Assembly: GCF_000317205.1 (NCBI RefSeq)
Contig: NZ_AJLK01000033.1
Span: 25,796-89,795, forward strand
DNA: 64,000 nt
Source of the DNA: Fischerella muscicola PCC 7414
Lineage (GTDB): Bacteria > Cyanobacteriota > Cyanobacteriia > Cyanobacteriales > Nostocaceae
Reading direction: 5' to 3'
Numbering within the stretch: position 1 is the stretch's first letter; every line of letters begins with the position of its first letter. A model generated the notes under the pieces. That model did no database searches, was not told the origin of the DNA, and worked only from the letters and a program-made list of their open reading frames with translations. Below, one piece after another: positions 47,019 through 56,018 of this stretch. Position numbers and translations under genes: made by a program.

Positions 47019-47537
47019 TCATTCTCTATTACCTCTACTAGGAGCGTAAATCTCGTAGTAAAGTAAAGGTTTTTCGTTCACTATCGCTCTTTTTGTCCAA
47101 GACATGCCTATTTTTTCCAACACCCGAATTGAGCGATCGTTCGGCTCATCAACGTCTGCAACTATATATTTAATACCCAGGTCTGTAAATGCATGATCAA
47201 GCACACCTAAGGTTGCTTCGGTTGCGTAGCCACGTCCCCAAAACTGGGGTAGGACACCAAAAATTAAACTTGGTGCTGTTTCGGTAAATTGGAGTAAACC
47301 TGTAAACCCTGCTATCTGGTTGTTTTGCTGAGCAAAAAATAACCAAATTCCGTAACCGTGATTGCGGAAGCTGGTGATACTAGCTTCAATGAAAGATTGG
47401 GCTTCTTCACAGGAGATTTGGCGATCATCGAAGAGAAATCGCCGTATATCTGCATCACACCATAACTCGTGTAGAATGTCAAGATCCTCAAGTTGGCATG
47501 GTCGTAGGTGCAGACGGTCGGTGTGTAGTAAATTCAT
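47019..47537 (-). CDS. GNAT acetyltransferase (RimJ/RimL-like)
   Basis: 172 residues. TDRLHLRPCQLEDLDILHEL start, FGVLPQFWGRGYATEA (acetyl-CoA loop) and NDRSIRVLEKIGM are typical of RimJ/RimL-type N-acetyltransferases. Substrate unknown. The second GNAT gene ends exactly where this one begins (0-bp gap: 47537/47538), so they form a tandem pair. Confidence 0.9.
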   Translation of the reverse strand: MNLLHTDRLHLRPCQLEDLDILHELWCDADIRRFLFDDRQISCEEAQSFIEASITSFRNHGYGIWLFFAQQNNQIAGFTGLLQFTETAPSLIFGVLPQFWGRGYATEATLGVLDHAFTDLGIKYIVADVDEPNDRSIRVLEKIGMSWTKRAIVNEKPLLYYEIYAPSRGNRE

Positions 47538-48089
47538 TTACAATAGCAGAGTATAACTAGATTCGTCCGGTTGCCAAGCTGCTCGTGTCAAAGCATAATA
47601 CACTACATCTAAGTTATAGAAATGAGCGTCTTTTTCATACTTTAACCCTGCTTTTTCCATCACACGACGGGAAGCAGTATGCTCTGGTAAAGTGATGGCA
47701 ACAATTTTATTTAAGTTGACCTCCTCAAAACCATACCTCAAACTGGCTTTTGTCGCTTCTGTGGCGATACCTTGATTCCAATAAGCTTGATCCAAACGAT
47801 AAAGAACTTCTACTTCTGGACTATTTGGTAAGAAATTTAAACCGCAATGACCGAGTAATTTATTTGTAGCTTTGTCTACTACAGCCCAAACACCAAAGCC
47901 GTGCTGTTTCCAATGCTGAATAAAAAATTCTAAAATCTGTTGTGTTACTTCTTTGACTTGGTCTTGGGGAATAGGCCCTCCGGGTGAGTATTTCATTACT
48001 TCTGGATTACTTAAAATTACTGCTGTTTCATCCACATCATCAAGGGTGTATGGTCTGAGTCGCAATCGCGCAGTTTCAATCTCTGGCAT
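47538..48089 (-). CDS. GNAT acetyltransferase (RimJ/RimL-like)
   Basis: 183 residues. IETARLRLRPYTLDDVDETA, GHCGLNFLP, LDQAYWNQGIATEATKA and HTASRRVMEKAGL mark a GNAT fold with its acetyl-CoA loop. Only moderately similar to the adjacent GNAT, so the pair is not a recent duplication. I used ATG 48089; the frame extends 8 codons further to 48113. Confidence 0.9.
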   Translation of the reverse strand: MPEIETARLRLRPYTLDDVDETAVILSNPEVMKYSPGGPIPQDQVKEVTQQILEFFIQHWKQHGFGVWAVVDKATNKLLGHCGLNFLPNSPEVEVLYRLDQAYWNQGIATEATKASLRYGFEEVNLNKIVAITLPEHTASRRVMEKAGLKYEKDAHFYNLDVVYYALTRAAWQPDESSYTLLL

Positions 48090-48167
48090 GGTGACGAGTA
48101 GGAATGCAAACACTATATTAAAAAAATTTGCTTATAGTATTGTAAAAATTAATATAATTTTCCTATT

Positions 48168-50048
48168 ATGAGCATCTCTATACTTGAAAAAAAATCTCAC
48201 TCACAATACCGTCGGCGTGAAAATGACTGGCGGTTATTTTTGCGCTTGATACCTTATGCTCGTCGCCATGTGCGATCGCTGACGTTATCAATACTATTAC
48301 TTGTACCAGTAGCTGTAGCTAATGCTGTTCAACCATTGTTGATTGGACAGGTTATTTCCCTGATTCGCAAAGAACCGAGTACCTACGATTTTCTACGCAA
48401 TCTACCGTTCTGGCAAGCTTTACAATTTCTGGAAATTTTATTAGTAATCACCGTAATTATCCGACTGATATTTACAGGCTTTCAGGGTTATTTGGTACAG
48501 AAGGTAGGACAACAAATCACTGCTGACATTCGCCAAGATTTATTTCATCACGTTACATCTTTGGCAGTGCGCTTTTTTGACCGCACACCCGTAGGTAAAT
48601 TAATTACTAGACTCACCAGTGATGTGGAAGTGTTAGGAGATGTCTTTGCCACTGGCGCAATTGGCATTGTCTCTGATTTATTCTCCATGCTGATGATAGT
48701 CGGTTTTATGTTTTCGATCCAGTGGCAACTCGCTTTGCTGTTGCTGGTGATGCTTATACCTGTATCGGCTTTAATCATTTATTTTCAACAGCAATACCGT
48801 AAAGCTAATTACAAAGCCAGAGAAGAACTTTCAATATTAAATTCCCAACTCCAAGAAAATATTGTTGGTATTAATGTTGTGCAACTCTTCCGCCGGGAAA
48901 AATTTAATGCTGAGTTGTTTCGCAAAACCAATACACGTTATGTCAAAGAGGTAGATAAAACGATTTTTCATGACACGGCGGTATCTGCAACATTAGAATG
49001 GGTTTCCTTGGTGGCGATCGCAGCTGTTTTGTGGATTGGTGGTTATTTACTTTTGCAAAATAACTTGACTTTTGGAACCTTATCTTCATTTGTATTGTAT
49101 GCTGAAAGGCTATTCCAGCCATTACAGCAATTTGCCGAAAAGTTTACGGTGATTCAATCAGGTTTCACCGCCATCGAACGTGTTTCTGATGTTTTAGATG
49201 AACCCATCGAAATCCGCGATCGCGCCAATCCCAGAGTATCAGTTTTTGATGTTCAATTCGGCTATATTGATGAAATAGTGGAACATCTCGAATCTGAAGC
49301 CGAACATTCCAAACCACAATTAGGAGAAATCAAATTTGAACACGTTTGGTTTGGATATAAAGAAGATGATTACGTCATTAAAGATTTAGATTTTACAATT
49401 CACCCCGGAGAGAAAGTAGCATTAGTTGGCCCTACTGGTGCTGGTAAAACTACTATCATCCGGCTTTTGTGTCGTCTCTATGAACCCAGCCAAGGACGCA
49501 TTTTAGTTGATGGTATAGATATCCGAGAATTACCCCAAGCCGAACTCAGGCGCTACATGGCGGTAATTTTGCAAGAAGGTTTTTTATTTGCTGGCGATGT
49601 GAAAAGCAATATTACCTTAGCAGATGGCTACTCTTTTGAGGAAGTGCAACAAGCAGCAGAGAAAACTAACATTGCCCAATTTATTGAACAACTTCCCCAA
49701 GGATATAATACCCAACTGCGGGAGAGAGGTACAAATCTTTCTAGCGGTCAAAAGCAACTATTAGCCTTTGCTCGTGCAGCAATTCGCAACCCCCAAATTC
49801 TAGTATTAGATGAAGCTACAGCTAGCCTAGATGTAGGAACAGAAGCATTAATTCAAGAAGCTTTAAACAAGCTATTGATCGGAAGGACTGCAATTATTAT
49901 TGCTCACCGCCTATCCACAATTCGCAACGTAGACCGGATTTTTGTACTCAAGCGCGGAGAATTAATAGAACAGGGAAGCCATGAACAGTTATTGCAACTA
50001 GGGGGACTTTACGCTACCCTACACAACCTACAGATGTTGGGAAGTTAA
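48168..50048 (+). CDS. ABC exporter, fused permease-ATPase (MsbA/LmrA-like)
   Basis: 626 residues. Six transmembrane helices (~35-340) with LVQKVGQQITADIRQDLFHH and RFFDRTPVGKLITRLTSDVE (coupling helix region). The ATPase domain (~380-620) has Walker A GPTGAGKTT, signature LSSGQKQLLAFARA, Walker B ILVLDEATAS and the H-loop IIAHRLSTI. About 30 residues (EHLESEAEHSKPQ) are inserted between the domains. Probable homodimeric lipid or drug exporter; substrate unknown. Confidence 0.93.
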   Translation: MSISILEKKSHSQYRRRENDWRLFLRLIPYARRHVRSLTLSILLLVPVAVANAVQPLLIGQVISLIRKEPSTYDFLRNLPFWQALQFLEILLVITVIIRLIFTGFQGYLVQKVGQQITADIRQDLFHHVTSLAVRFFDRTPVGKLITRLTSDVEVLGDVFATGAIGIVSDLFSMLMIVGFMFSIQWQLALLLLVMLIPVSALIIYFQQQYRKANYKAREELSILNSQLQENIVGINVVQLFRREKFNAELFRKTNTRYVKEVDKTIFHDTAVSATLEWVSLVAIAAVLWIGGYLLLQNNLTFGTLSSFVLYAERLFQPLQQFAEKFTVIQSGFTAIERVSDVLDEPIEIRDRANPRVSVFDVQFGYIDEIVEHLESEAEHSKPQLGEIKFEHVWFGYKEDDYVIKDLDFTIHPGEKVALVGPTGAGKTTIIRLLCRLYEPSQGRILVDGIDIRELPQAELRRYMAVILQEGFLFAGDVKSNITLADGYSFEEVQQAAEKTNIAQFIEQLPQGYNTQLRERGTNLSSGQKQLLAFARAAIRNPQILVLDEATASLDVGTEALIQEALNKLLIGRTAIIIAHRLSTIRNVDRIFVLKRGELIEQGSHEQLLQLGGLYATLHNLQMLGS

Positions 50049-50149
50049 ATTTGTTAAGAGTTAATGGTTAGTGGTTAGTAGTTATTTCCATACTCCCCAC
50101 ACTCCCCACCTCCCCATCTATCATGTAATTTAAAATCCCCAAATTTCCT

Positions 50150-51367
50150 ATGCTTGACCTGACCAAACTAACACGACAAATGCAAGGTTTGAGTCAGCAT
50201 CTTACACAAGAAGCTGCTGCTAGTCGCCAACGTTTAGAATTAGCTCAACAACATTTTCTTAACGCCTGCGATCGCCAAGAAGAATTTGTACAGAAGCAGG
50301 AAAAATGGCGCGATCGCATTCTGTTTGCTAGTGCGACTCCTGTTGAACCACTCAACACTTGTATTGAAATTCCCGTTCCGCCTAAAGTTCATACTGTTAT
50401 TGCTACTGATGGTTCCCAAATAGCCCCTAACCATCATGAAATAGCCTACTGCTATCTACTCAATATTGGCAGAGTTGTTTTACATTATGGTCAAAATAAA
50501 CACCCGCTTCTAGATAGTTTACCGGAGATATTTTATCGTCCAGAGGATTTATACATTTCCCGTCAGTGGGGAATTAGAACCGAAGAATGGATGAGTTATT
50601 GCCGTACCGCCAGCGAAGCCACAGTCTTAGCAGAATTAGCGTGTAGTGTTGTCTCAAAAGATAAAGAAATATCTTCTCCCCCTACTCCCCCCACTTCCAA
50701 AATCCCCACCCTCGCAATGGTCGATGGTTCGTTAATATACTGGTTTTTAGAACAATTACCCTTTGATGCACGCGATCGCATCTTACCCCCGATCCTGCAA
50801 GCTTGGCGGCAAATGCGGGATGCCCAAATTCCCCTGATGGGTTATCTCAGCGCATCTCGTAACATCGAAGCCATGAACTTTTTGCGTCTTTTGGCTTGTC
50901 CCCATCCTGTGCCTGATTGTATGAGTTTTTGCCCCAATCAACTGGAAAAAGTCCCTTGTAAGGTGTTTGAACCGCTACGCGATACAACGCTTTGGACAAC
51001 GCAACTCAAACCAGGACAACGTGGCCCCCTGTGGCGTAGTAATGCCCGTATTCTAGACTTATACGAAGACTTACAGATTTACTTTTGTTATGTCCACGTA
51101 GGAGCCGAAATTGCCCGGATAGAAATACCTGCGTGGGTAGCAGAAAATACATCTTTGTTTGATGAATCACTAGGATTGATGTTGGCACAAGTGCAAAAAG
51201 GATATGGCTACCCCGTAGCCATAGCTGAAGCACACAATCAAGCAGTAGTACGTGGTGGGGATAAAGCGCGTTTCTTTGCTCTTTTAGAACGACAAATGAT
51301 CAAAGCTGGTTTGAGAAACGTGGGAACGTCTTATAAAGAAGCAAGAAAGCGGGGAAGTATTGCATAG
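50150..51367 (+). CDS. NurA-family nuclease
   Basis: 405 residues. NurA-domain motifs with catalytic acids: IATDGSQIAPNHHE (D87) and LAMVDGSLIYWFLE (D192), and C-terminal GYPVAIAEAHNQAVVRGGD. N-terminal ~60 residues form a coiled coil. In archaea, NurA works with helicase HerA in end resection at double-strand breaks. No HerA gene is adjacent here. Stands alone on the plus strand, between repeat-bearing spacers. Confidence 0.87.
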   Translation: MLDLTKLTRQMQGLSQHLTQEAAASRQRLELAQQHFLNACDRQEEFVQKQEKWRDRILFASATPVEPLNTCIEIPVPPKVHTVIATDGSQIAPNHHEIAYCYLLNIGRVVLHYGQNKHPLLDSLPEIFYRPEDLYISRQWGIRTEEWMSYCRTASEATVLAELACSVVSKDKEISSPPTPPTSKIPTLAMVDGSLIYWFLEQLPFDARDRILPPILQAWRQMRDAQIPLMGYLSASRNIEAMNFLRLLACPHPVPDCMSFCPNQLEKVPCKVFEPLRDTTLWTTQLKPGQRGPLWRSNARILDLYEDLQIYFCYVHVGAEIARIEIPAWVAENTSLFDESLGLMLAQVQKGYGYPVAIAEAHNQAVVRGGDKARFFALLERQMIKAGLRNVGTSYKEARKRGSIA

Positions 51368-51550
51368 TAGAGTTTTAGGACTTACGCACACTCTACTAAT
51401 CCTTGGCGTCTTGGCAGTTAAATAGTTAAAATTTTTGTTTTAAACCGCACAGAACGCAACAGAACGCAAAGTAAGAGAGGAAAGAGGTTGATATCATGTC
51501 CGGTGAAACATTTATCATATTTGTGAAGGACTGTAGGTAATGGGAAAAAC

Positions 51551-51586
51551 CAATTACCAATTACCAATTACCAATTACCAATTACC
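51551..51586. repeat. Tandem heptamer CAATTAC x5
   Basis: Five exact copies of a 7-bp unit directly upstream of the FHA gene. It is of the short tandem type common in heterocystous cyanobacteria. Similar units occur at 4545, 10545 and 53430. Confidence 0.92.
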
Positions 51587-51606
51587 AGTCTACGATGGTA
51601 TGAGCC

Positions 51607-52401
51607 ATGCAAAATCTAGGTACACCACAACTAACAGGACTGAACTTAGAACTATTTCATGTTCAAAGTAGTACATCATTTGCAATACCAACACATTCAG
51701 ATGTAATTCGTATCGGTAAACCGAACGAAAAAATTAATCCGGATATAGATGTTTCTGCTTTACCAGACGCTGATATCGTTTCTCGCCTGCACGCAGAAAT
51801 TCAAATAGAAGGTAATAACTACTATATTGAGGATTTAGGAAGCTCTAACGGCACATATCTTAATAATACAAAGCTAGAGCCAGGAACTCGCTATGCTCTG
51901 AATTTAGGAGATAAAATTAACCTCGCTCAAGAAGAAAAAGTAACTTTTATATTTCAAAATAGACAACAAAATCAAACAAATAATATTTATATTTCCAATC
52001 CAACTGTATTTCAGCCCCAGAATACTAATATCAATCAAAAACATAAGGTTGATCGAACTAGCAAGCTGTTAGGTTCAGCCTTAATGATCGCCGGAATTAT
52101 CATTTTTGCTTCTAGTACTCAAATTGGAATTTTTGTCCGACTTCCGGGTGTGTTACTTTGCGTTGTTGGAGTTGCCATACTGATTTGGGGGCGGATTAAT
52201 CCAATTTTTGGATTGCTTTTGATCTTGGGTGGAATTGGAGTCATTGTTTTCACTGGTGGCGTGTTTGCTTCAGTAAATTTCTTGGCTTTTCTCATATCAT
52301 CTGCCTTGTTAGCAGTGGGATATTTACTTTTTAGTACTGGAAAAGTTGGGAAGTACGATTTACAAACTATCAAAGAGTTGCTCAAGCAAAAACGTAAATG
52401 A
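51607..52401 (+). CDS. FHA-domain membrane protein
   Basis: 264 residues. An N-terminal FHA domain (~15-115): VIRIGKPNEKINPDI, DIVSRLHAEIQ and DLGSSNGTYLNN. A polar Asn/Gln-rich linker follows, then three or four hydrophobic helices (~150-245). It would present the phosphothreonine-binding domain in the cytosol from the membrane. Partner kinase unknown. The alpha/beta-hydrolase gene begins 9 bp after its stop, so they are likely co-transcribed. Confidence 0.87.
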   Translation: MQNLGTPQLTGLNLELFHVQSSTSFAIPTHSDVIRIGKPNEKINPDIDVSALPDADIVSRLHAEIQIEGNNYYIEDLGSSNGTYLNNTKLEPGTRYALNLGDKINLAQEEKVTFIFQNRQQNQTNNIYISNPTVFQPQNTNINQKHKVDRTSKLLGSALMIAGIIIFASSTQIGIFVRLPGVLLCVVGVAILIWGRINPIFGLLLILGGIGVIVFTGGVFASVNFLAFLISSALLAVGYLLFSTGKVGKYDLQTIKELLKQKRK

Positions 52402-52410
52402 AGAAACAGC

Positions 52411-53292
52411 ATGAATGAGCTTGTGACACCACCAGAGAGACAGGCAAGGATGCAATTGCATGATGGTCGTATGCTCACATGGTACGAATGGGGGCCTGTT
52501 GAGGGCTTTCCAGTTTTGTTTTGTACTGGGGCTGGAATGAGTGGATGGCTTGGTTTTGGCGCGAGTGATCTCCCTAGTCTCGGCTTGAAACTTATTGCTA
52601 TTGACCGGCCTGGCTTGGGTTTGTCCGATGTTCACCCTAACAAGACTTTGTCCTCTTGGGTGGATGACATGCGGGAGTTGATTCAGGTCAATGATCTCCA
52701 TAATGTTCTTGCCGTTGGTTTCTCTCAAGGCGCACCGTTTGCATTTGCTCTCGCGGGACAGAATTTGGTGAAGGCTATAGCAATTGTGTCGGGACAGGAT
52801 GAATTTACCCATCCGCGTGTGAGACCGCTTTTGCATCCAGATGTAGAGGGCATGGTTGCTGCTGTCCAAAAAGATGCTGTAGGCTTTGAGAAGTACTTTT
52901 CGCAGATGGCAACGCCGGACGGATTATGGCAGTTAATTATTGGGATGAGTGCCCAGTGCGATCGCGTGTTGTATGAGAATGAAACATTCAGCCAAGCATA
53001 TCAACGGGCCTTGCAGGAGGGTTTCTCCCAGGGTACACAAGGATACGCACGAGACCTCGTCAATACGTTCAGTTCATGGTCTGTGAAGTTGGAGGAAATT
53101 ACCGTTCCTGTGGATCTCTGGTATGGCGGTTTGGATACGAGTCCAGTTCACTCCCCAGATTTTGGCACGACCTTGGCTTTACGCCTAGCGATCGCTTCCC
53201 ATACCATCGACCCACAACAAGGCGGATCAATTCTCTGGACGAGGTCTTGGGATATTCTCGCAAAGCTAAAATCTCATGTGTCTACCACATAA
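52411..53292 (+). CDS. Alpha/beta-fold hydrolase
   Basis: 293 residues. LTWYEWGPVEGFPVLFC start, IAIDRPGLGLSD, the nucleophile elbow VGFSQGAPFAFAL, and a late DLWYGGLDTSPVH acid region. The usual final catalytic His could be the one in AIASHTIDPQQGG. Substrate unknown. Overall base composition is more GC-rich than its neighbours, which could indicate different ancestry. Confidence 0.87.
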   Translation: MNELVTPPERQARMQLHDGRMLTWYEWGPVEGFPVLFCTGAGMSGWLGFGASDLPSLGLKLIAIDRPGLGLSDVHPNKTLSSWVDDMRELIQVNDLHNVLAVGFSQGAPFAFALAGQNLVKAIAIVSGQDEFTHPRVRPLLHPDVEGMVAAVQKDAVGFEKYFSQMATPDGLWQLIIGMSAQCDRVLYENETFSQAYQRALQEGFSQGTQGYARDLVNTFSSWSVKLEEITVPVDLWYGGLDTSPVHSPDFGTTLALRLAIASHTIDPQQGGSILWTRSWDILAKLKSHVSTT

Positions 53293-53338
53293 TAATTGGC
53301 ATTGGGCATTAGGCATGTGAAAATCATCAGTATCTTAA

Positions 53339-53432
53339 TTACCCTTACGGGTTCGCGATTACGCTCATGGGGGACTCGGGGCCCCTTTGGGGTTGCGGGA
53401 GGAACCCCCTGCGTAAGAGTCGCTGGCTCACC
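53339..53432. repeat. GC-rich palindromic repeat cluster
   Basis: Includes CCCTTACGGGTTCGCG, CATGGGGGACTCGGGGCCCC, TTTGGGGTTGCGGGAGGAAC and GAGTCGCTGGCTCACC. These modules recur in 3500-3665. It lies between the convergent hydrolase and tonB genes. Confidence 0.8.
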
Positions 53433-53458
53433 AATTACCCATTACCCGTTACCTATAT

Positions 53459-55066
53459 CTATTGCTGACTACTAGAAGCTGGAGGAGGTGCAGGAACTGG
53501 TGCAGGGGCCGATTGCTGTTTGAAACGACGCAGTGATTGTCTCAACTGAGTCTGACCATTTGATGAGGCTGGTGTGGGGTTTTGCTGTCTGCGCCGTCGA
53601 CGAGGAGATTGGGTTGCTGGAGTTGGATTATTAGGTGTGACTTGTTGTCGTCGTTGTCTGGGTGTTGGGGTAGTTTGGTTTGTGGTAGGTGAAGGAGTTT
53701 GCACACGCTGACGCCGTAGACGACGAACAGGTGTTGTCGGTTGAGAAGTAGTTTGTTGTGAAGGGGATGTGTTCTGTCGCTGTCTAACTCGGGTTTCTGG
53801 CGGAACATCGACGATAGTTCCAGGGGTTAACCGCCGTCTACGTCTTGTGGTTGGTTGTGCGACGTTGGCAGAGTTGACAGAAGAATCAGAAGTTGCTTGT
53901 TGGTTTCTTTGTTGTTCTTCTCTTTGTCTTTGACGTTTTTTGACATCCCGGTAACGACGCGAACCTCTTATGGCATATTCTGTGGCGATTACTTCTCCTT
54001 GTCTACCACGTTGTGAGGGTTTTAATTTCCAATTCCGAGCCTGGTTGAGGTGTTCTTCATCTAGTTTACGATTACCACTGGATTTGACGATTCGCACATT
54101 CGTAACATTACCTTGAGAGTCAGTATCAACCGCTACTTCTACTCTACCTTCTATACCTCTACGTCTGGCATCCTCAGAATATTTAACATCACACTTACGA
54201 CAAGCTGCACGACCATCCCCTGAACCTGTTTGCAACTTAGGAGGGGTTGGTGCTGTAGCTATGGTTTGGCGTTGTCTTCGCCCAGTTCCGTTGCCGGAAC
54301 CAGTGCCAGAACCGTTACCAGAACCTGTTCCACTTCCTGTACCACTACCGCTACCACTGCCAGAACCAGAACCTGTTCCACTTCCTGTGCCACTGCCAGA
54401 ACCTGTTCCAGTTCCAGTTCCACTACCGCCAGTAACTATTGTACCTGTACCATTGCCTGTAGTAGTAGCAACGGTGGAACCCCCGCCGCCTCCACCACCG
54501 CCACCTCCACCATTTGAATCTCTAGCTTCGTTTAAAAGCTGTCTCAATTTTTCACTGCTTTGGTTTACATTATTCTGCACTGATGCAGGTGCAGGAGAGG
54601 TATTTTTTGCAATGGTAGGATTCGGGCGCGGATTTGGTGTAGTTGCTGGTTGCTGCACAACTTGCTTTGGCGGTTCTTTGACAGGTTCAGGTTTGAAACT
54701 CTGCACCGGAGCAGTTGGTTGCGGTATTGGTTGTTTCTCAACAGGTTTTGGTACGGGCAGAACTTCGGTATTATTGCTATTGGTAGTTGCTTTGGCGCTG
54801 AGAATCTTATTATCTATAAGTTCTGGTTTTGGAGTCTCTTTTTTGGTTTCTTCTGGTGCTTCTGGCGTTTCCAGCGTCGTAGGTTCAACAATTGTGAATT
54901 CTATTGGTTCTTCTTCAGAAGGCACTCTACTTAAAAGATTGCCGATGCCGGAAGCTAATACCCCAATATGCAGCGCTAGTGAGCCAATTAGGCTAAAAGC
55001 CACAAAAGACTTGAGAGCTTTGGCTTCTTTTTCTCGCTGCTGCACTGCGATGCTGGAAAAGCTCAT
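53459..55066 (-). CDS. TonB-type energy transducer with mid-chain TonB domain
   Basis: 535 residues from ATG 55066 (numbering below counts from an in-frame start 5 codons earlier). One transmembrane helix (~27-47, SFVAFSLIGSLALHIGVLAS) with the family's His, then a Pro/Glu/Lys-rich periplasmic spacer (~55-170), a Gly-run (~191-201) and a Gly/Ser/Thr low-complexity stretch (~202-265). The TonB C-terminal-like domain (~290-372, YSEDARRRGIEGRVEVAVDT to RNWKLKPSQRG) is followed by a ~165-residue Arg/Gln/Thr/Pro-rich tail. Divergent from exbB-exbD. Ends in SSSQQ. Confidence 0.85.
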   Translation of the reverse strand: MSFSSIAVQQREKEAKALKSFVAFSLIGSLALHIGVLASGIGNLLSRVPSEEEPIEFTIVEPTTLETPEAPEETKKETPKPELIDNKILSAKATTNSNNTEVLPVPKPVEKQPIPQPTAPVQSFKPEPVKEPPKQVVQQPATTPNPRPNPTIAKNTSPAPASVQNNVNQSSEKLRQLLNEARDSNGGGGGGGGGGGSTVATTTGNGTGTIVTGGSGTGTGTGSGSGTGSGTGSGSGSGSGSGTGSGTGSGNGSGTGSGNGTGRRQRQTIATAPTPPKLQTGSGDGRAACRKCDVKYSEDARRRGIEGRVEVAVDTDSQGNVTNVRIVKSSGNRKLDEEHLNQARNWKLKPSQRGRQGEVIATEYAIRGSRRYRDVKKRQRQREEQQRNQQATSDSSVNSANVAQPTTRRRRRLTPGTIVDVPPETRVRQRQNTSPSQQTTSQPTTPVRRLRRQRVQTPSPTTNQTTPTPRQRRQQVTPNNPTPATQSPRRRRRQQNPTPASSNGQTQLRQSLRRFKQQSAPAPVPAPPPASSSQQ

Positions 55067-55294
55067 AATATTGCAACTCATTATTACCTAATCAGTCAGA
55101 TTAGAATGCCTAGAAGCAAAAGTCAAGCAATAAAAGTATAAAAAAATTAGTTAAGTTCTATAGAGTATTGCAATTCGGAAATGCTTAATTTGTTAATTGT
55201 TTGGCTCTCAAAGAGCTTTGAGATTTATAGTAAATTTTATGTGACAAAAGTTAATTTAACTTGACATAAAGTTTTCACTTATTTGTCTTGCTAT

Positions 55295-55309
55295 TGATAA
55301 GATATATCA
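55295..55309. promoter_or_regulatory. Candidate Fur box between tonB and exbB
   Basis: TGATAAGATATATCA matches 11 of the 14 fixed bases of the 7-1-7 Fur inverted repeat TGATAATNATTATCA. It lies 50 bp upstream of the exbB ATG in the 292-bp divergent spacer. The AT-rich setting makes chance possible. Confidence 0.4.
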
Positions 55310-55358
55310 TTTACTGCTAGTCTAACTGTTAAATTGTTCATCTTTAAAGAAGCATTAC

Positions 55359-56018
55359 ATGCTAACTAATCTCAATGAGTTGTTCAGAGCAGGTGGCGTG
55401 GTCATGTGGCCCCTGCTGGCATTTAGTGTGGTGGCGATCGCATTGATTATTGAACGGGTGCGTTTCTGGTATCGCATCAACACCCGTCAACATAAAGTAG
55501 TGCGAGAGGTATTAAATCTCTACCGCCTAGATAACGTTGTCGGTGCAATGGATAAATTGCAAAAAAACGCCGACTTGCCCATCTCACGCATTTTTCTCTC
55601 AGCATTACAACTAGAAGAACCGACACCAGAAGAGTTTCGCCTAGCTTTAGAAAGTGAAGCCCAGGCAGAAATTCCTGTACTCAAGCGTTTCCAAAACTTG
55701 TTTGAGACAATCATCGGTCTTGCACCACTTTTAGGTTTGTTGGGGACTGTATTAGGATTAATTGTCTCGTTTGCATCCCTAGATGTTGGTGATGTAGGAG
55801 GGGAAAAAACCGCAGGTGTCACCGCAGGTATCAGTGAAGCACTTGTGTCTACAGCATCCGGCTTGGTCGTAGCTATCTTTACATTGCTCTTTGCCAATAC
55901 CTTCCGGGGACTGTACCAACGCCAAATAGCTTCGATTCAAGAATACGGAGGACAGTTAGAATTACTCTACCGTCGTCGTTATGAACGAGGAGACAGAGCT
56001 TATGCGTCTACTAGATGA
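55359..56018 (+). CDS. exbB: ExbB/TolQ-type proton channel protein
   Basis: 219 residues, three transmembrane helices (~15-37, ~115-140, ~160-182). The MotA/TolQ/ExbB core is PVLKRFQNLFETIIGLAPLL to GLLGTVLGLIVSFASL, and TAGISEALVSTASGLVVAI is present. Forms the proton-driven motor with ExbD that energises TonB-dependent outer-membrane uptake (siderophores and similar). exbD overlaps its 3' end. Confidence 0.93.
   Translation: MLTNLNELFRAGGVVMWPLLAFSVVAIALIIERVRFWYRINTRQHKVVREVLNLYRLDNVVGAMDKLQKNADLPISRIFLSALQLEEPTPEEFRLALESEAQAEIPVLKRFQNLFETIIGLAPLLGLLGTVLGLIVSFASLDVGDVGGEKTAGVTAGISEALVSTASGLVVAIFTLLFANTFRGLYQRQIASIQEYGGQLELLYRRRYERGDRAYASTR

Noticed and set aside
54261..55091. 276-codon plus-strand frame with Val-Pro-Leu-Pro repeats, opposite tonB
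   Set aside because: It is the antisense of the TonB Gly/Ser/Thr and Pro-rich coding region. The minus-strand frame has a real domain order, so this is a compositional shadow. The same holds for 54230-54517.
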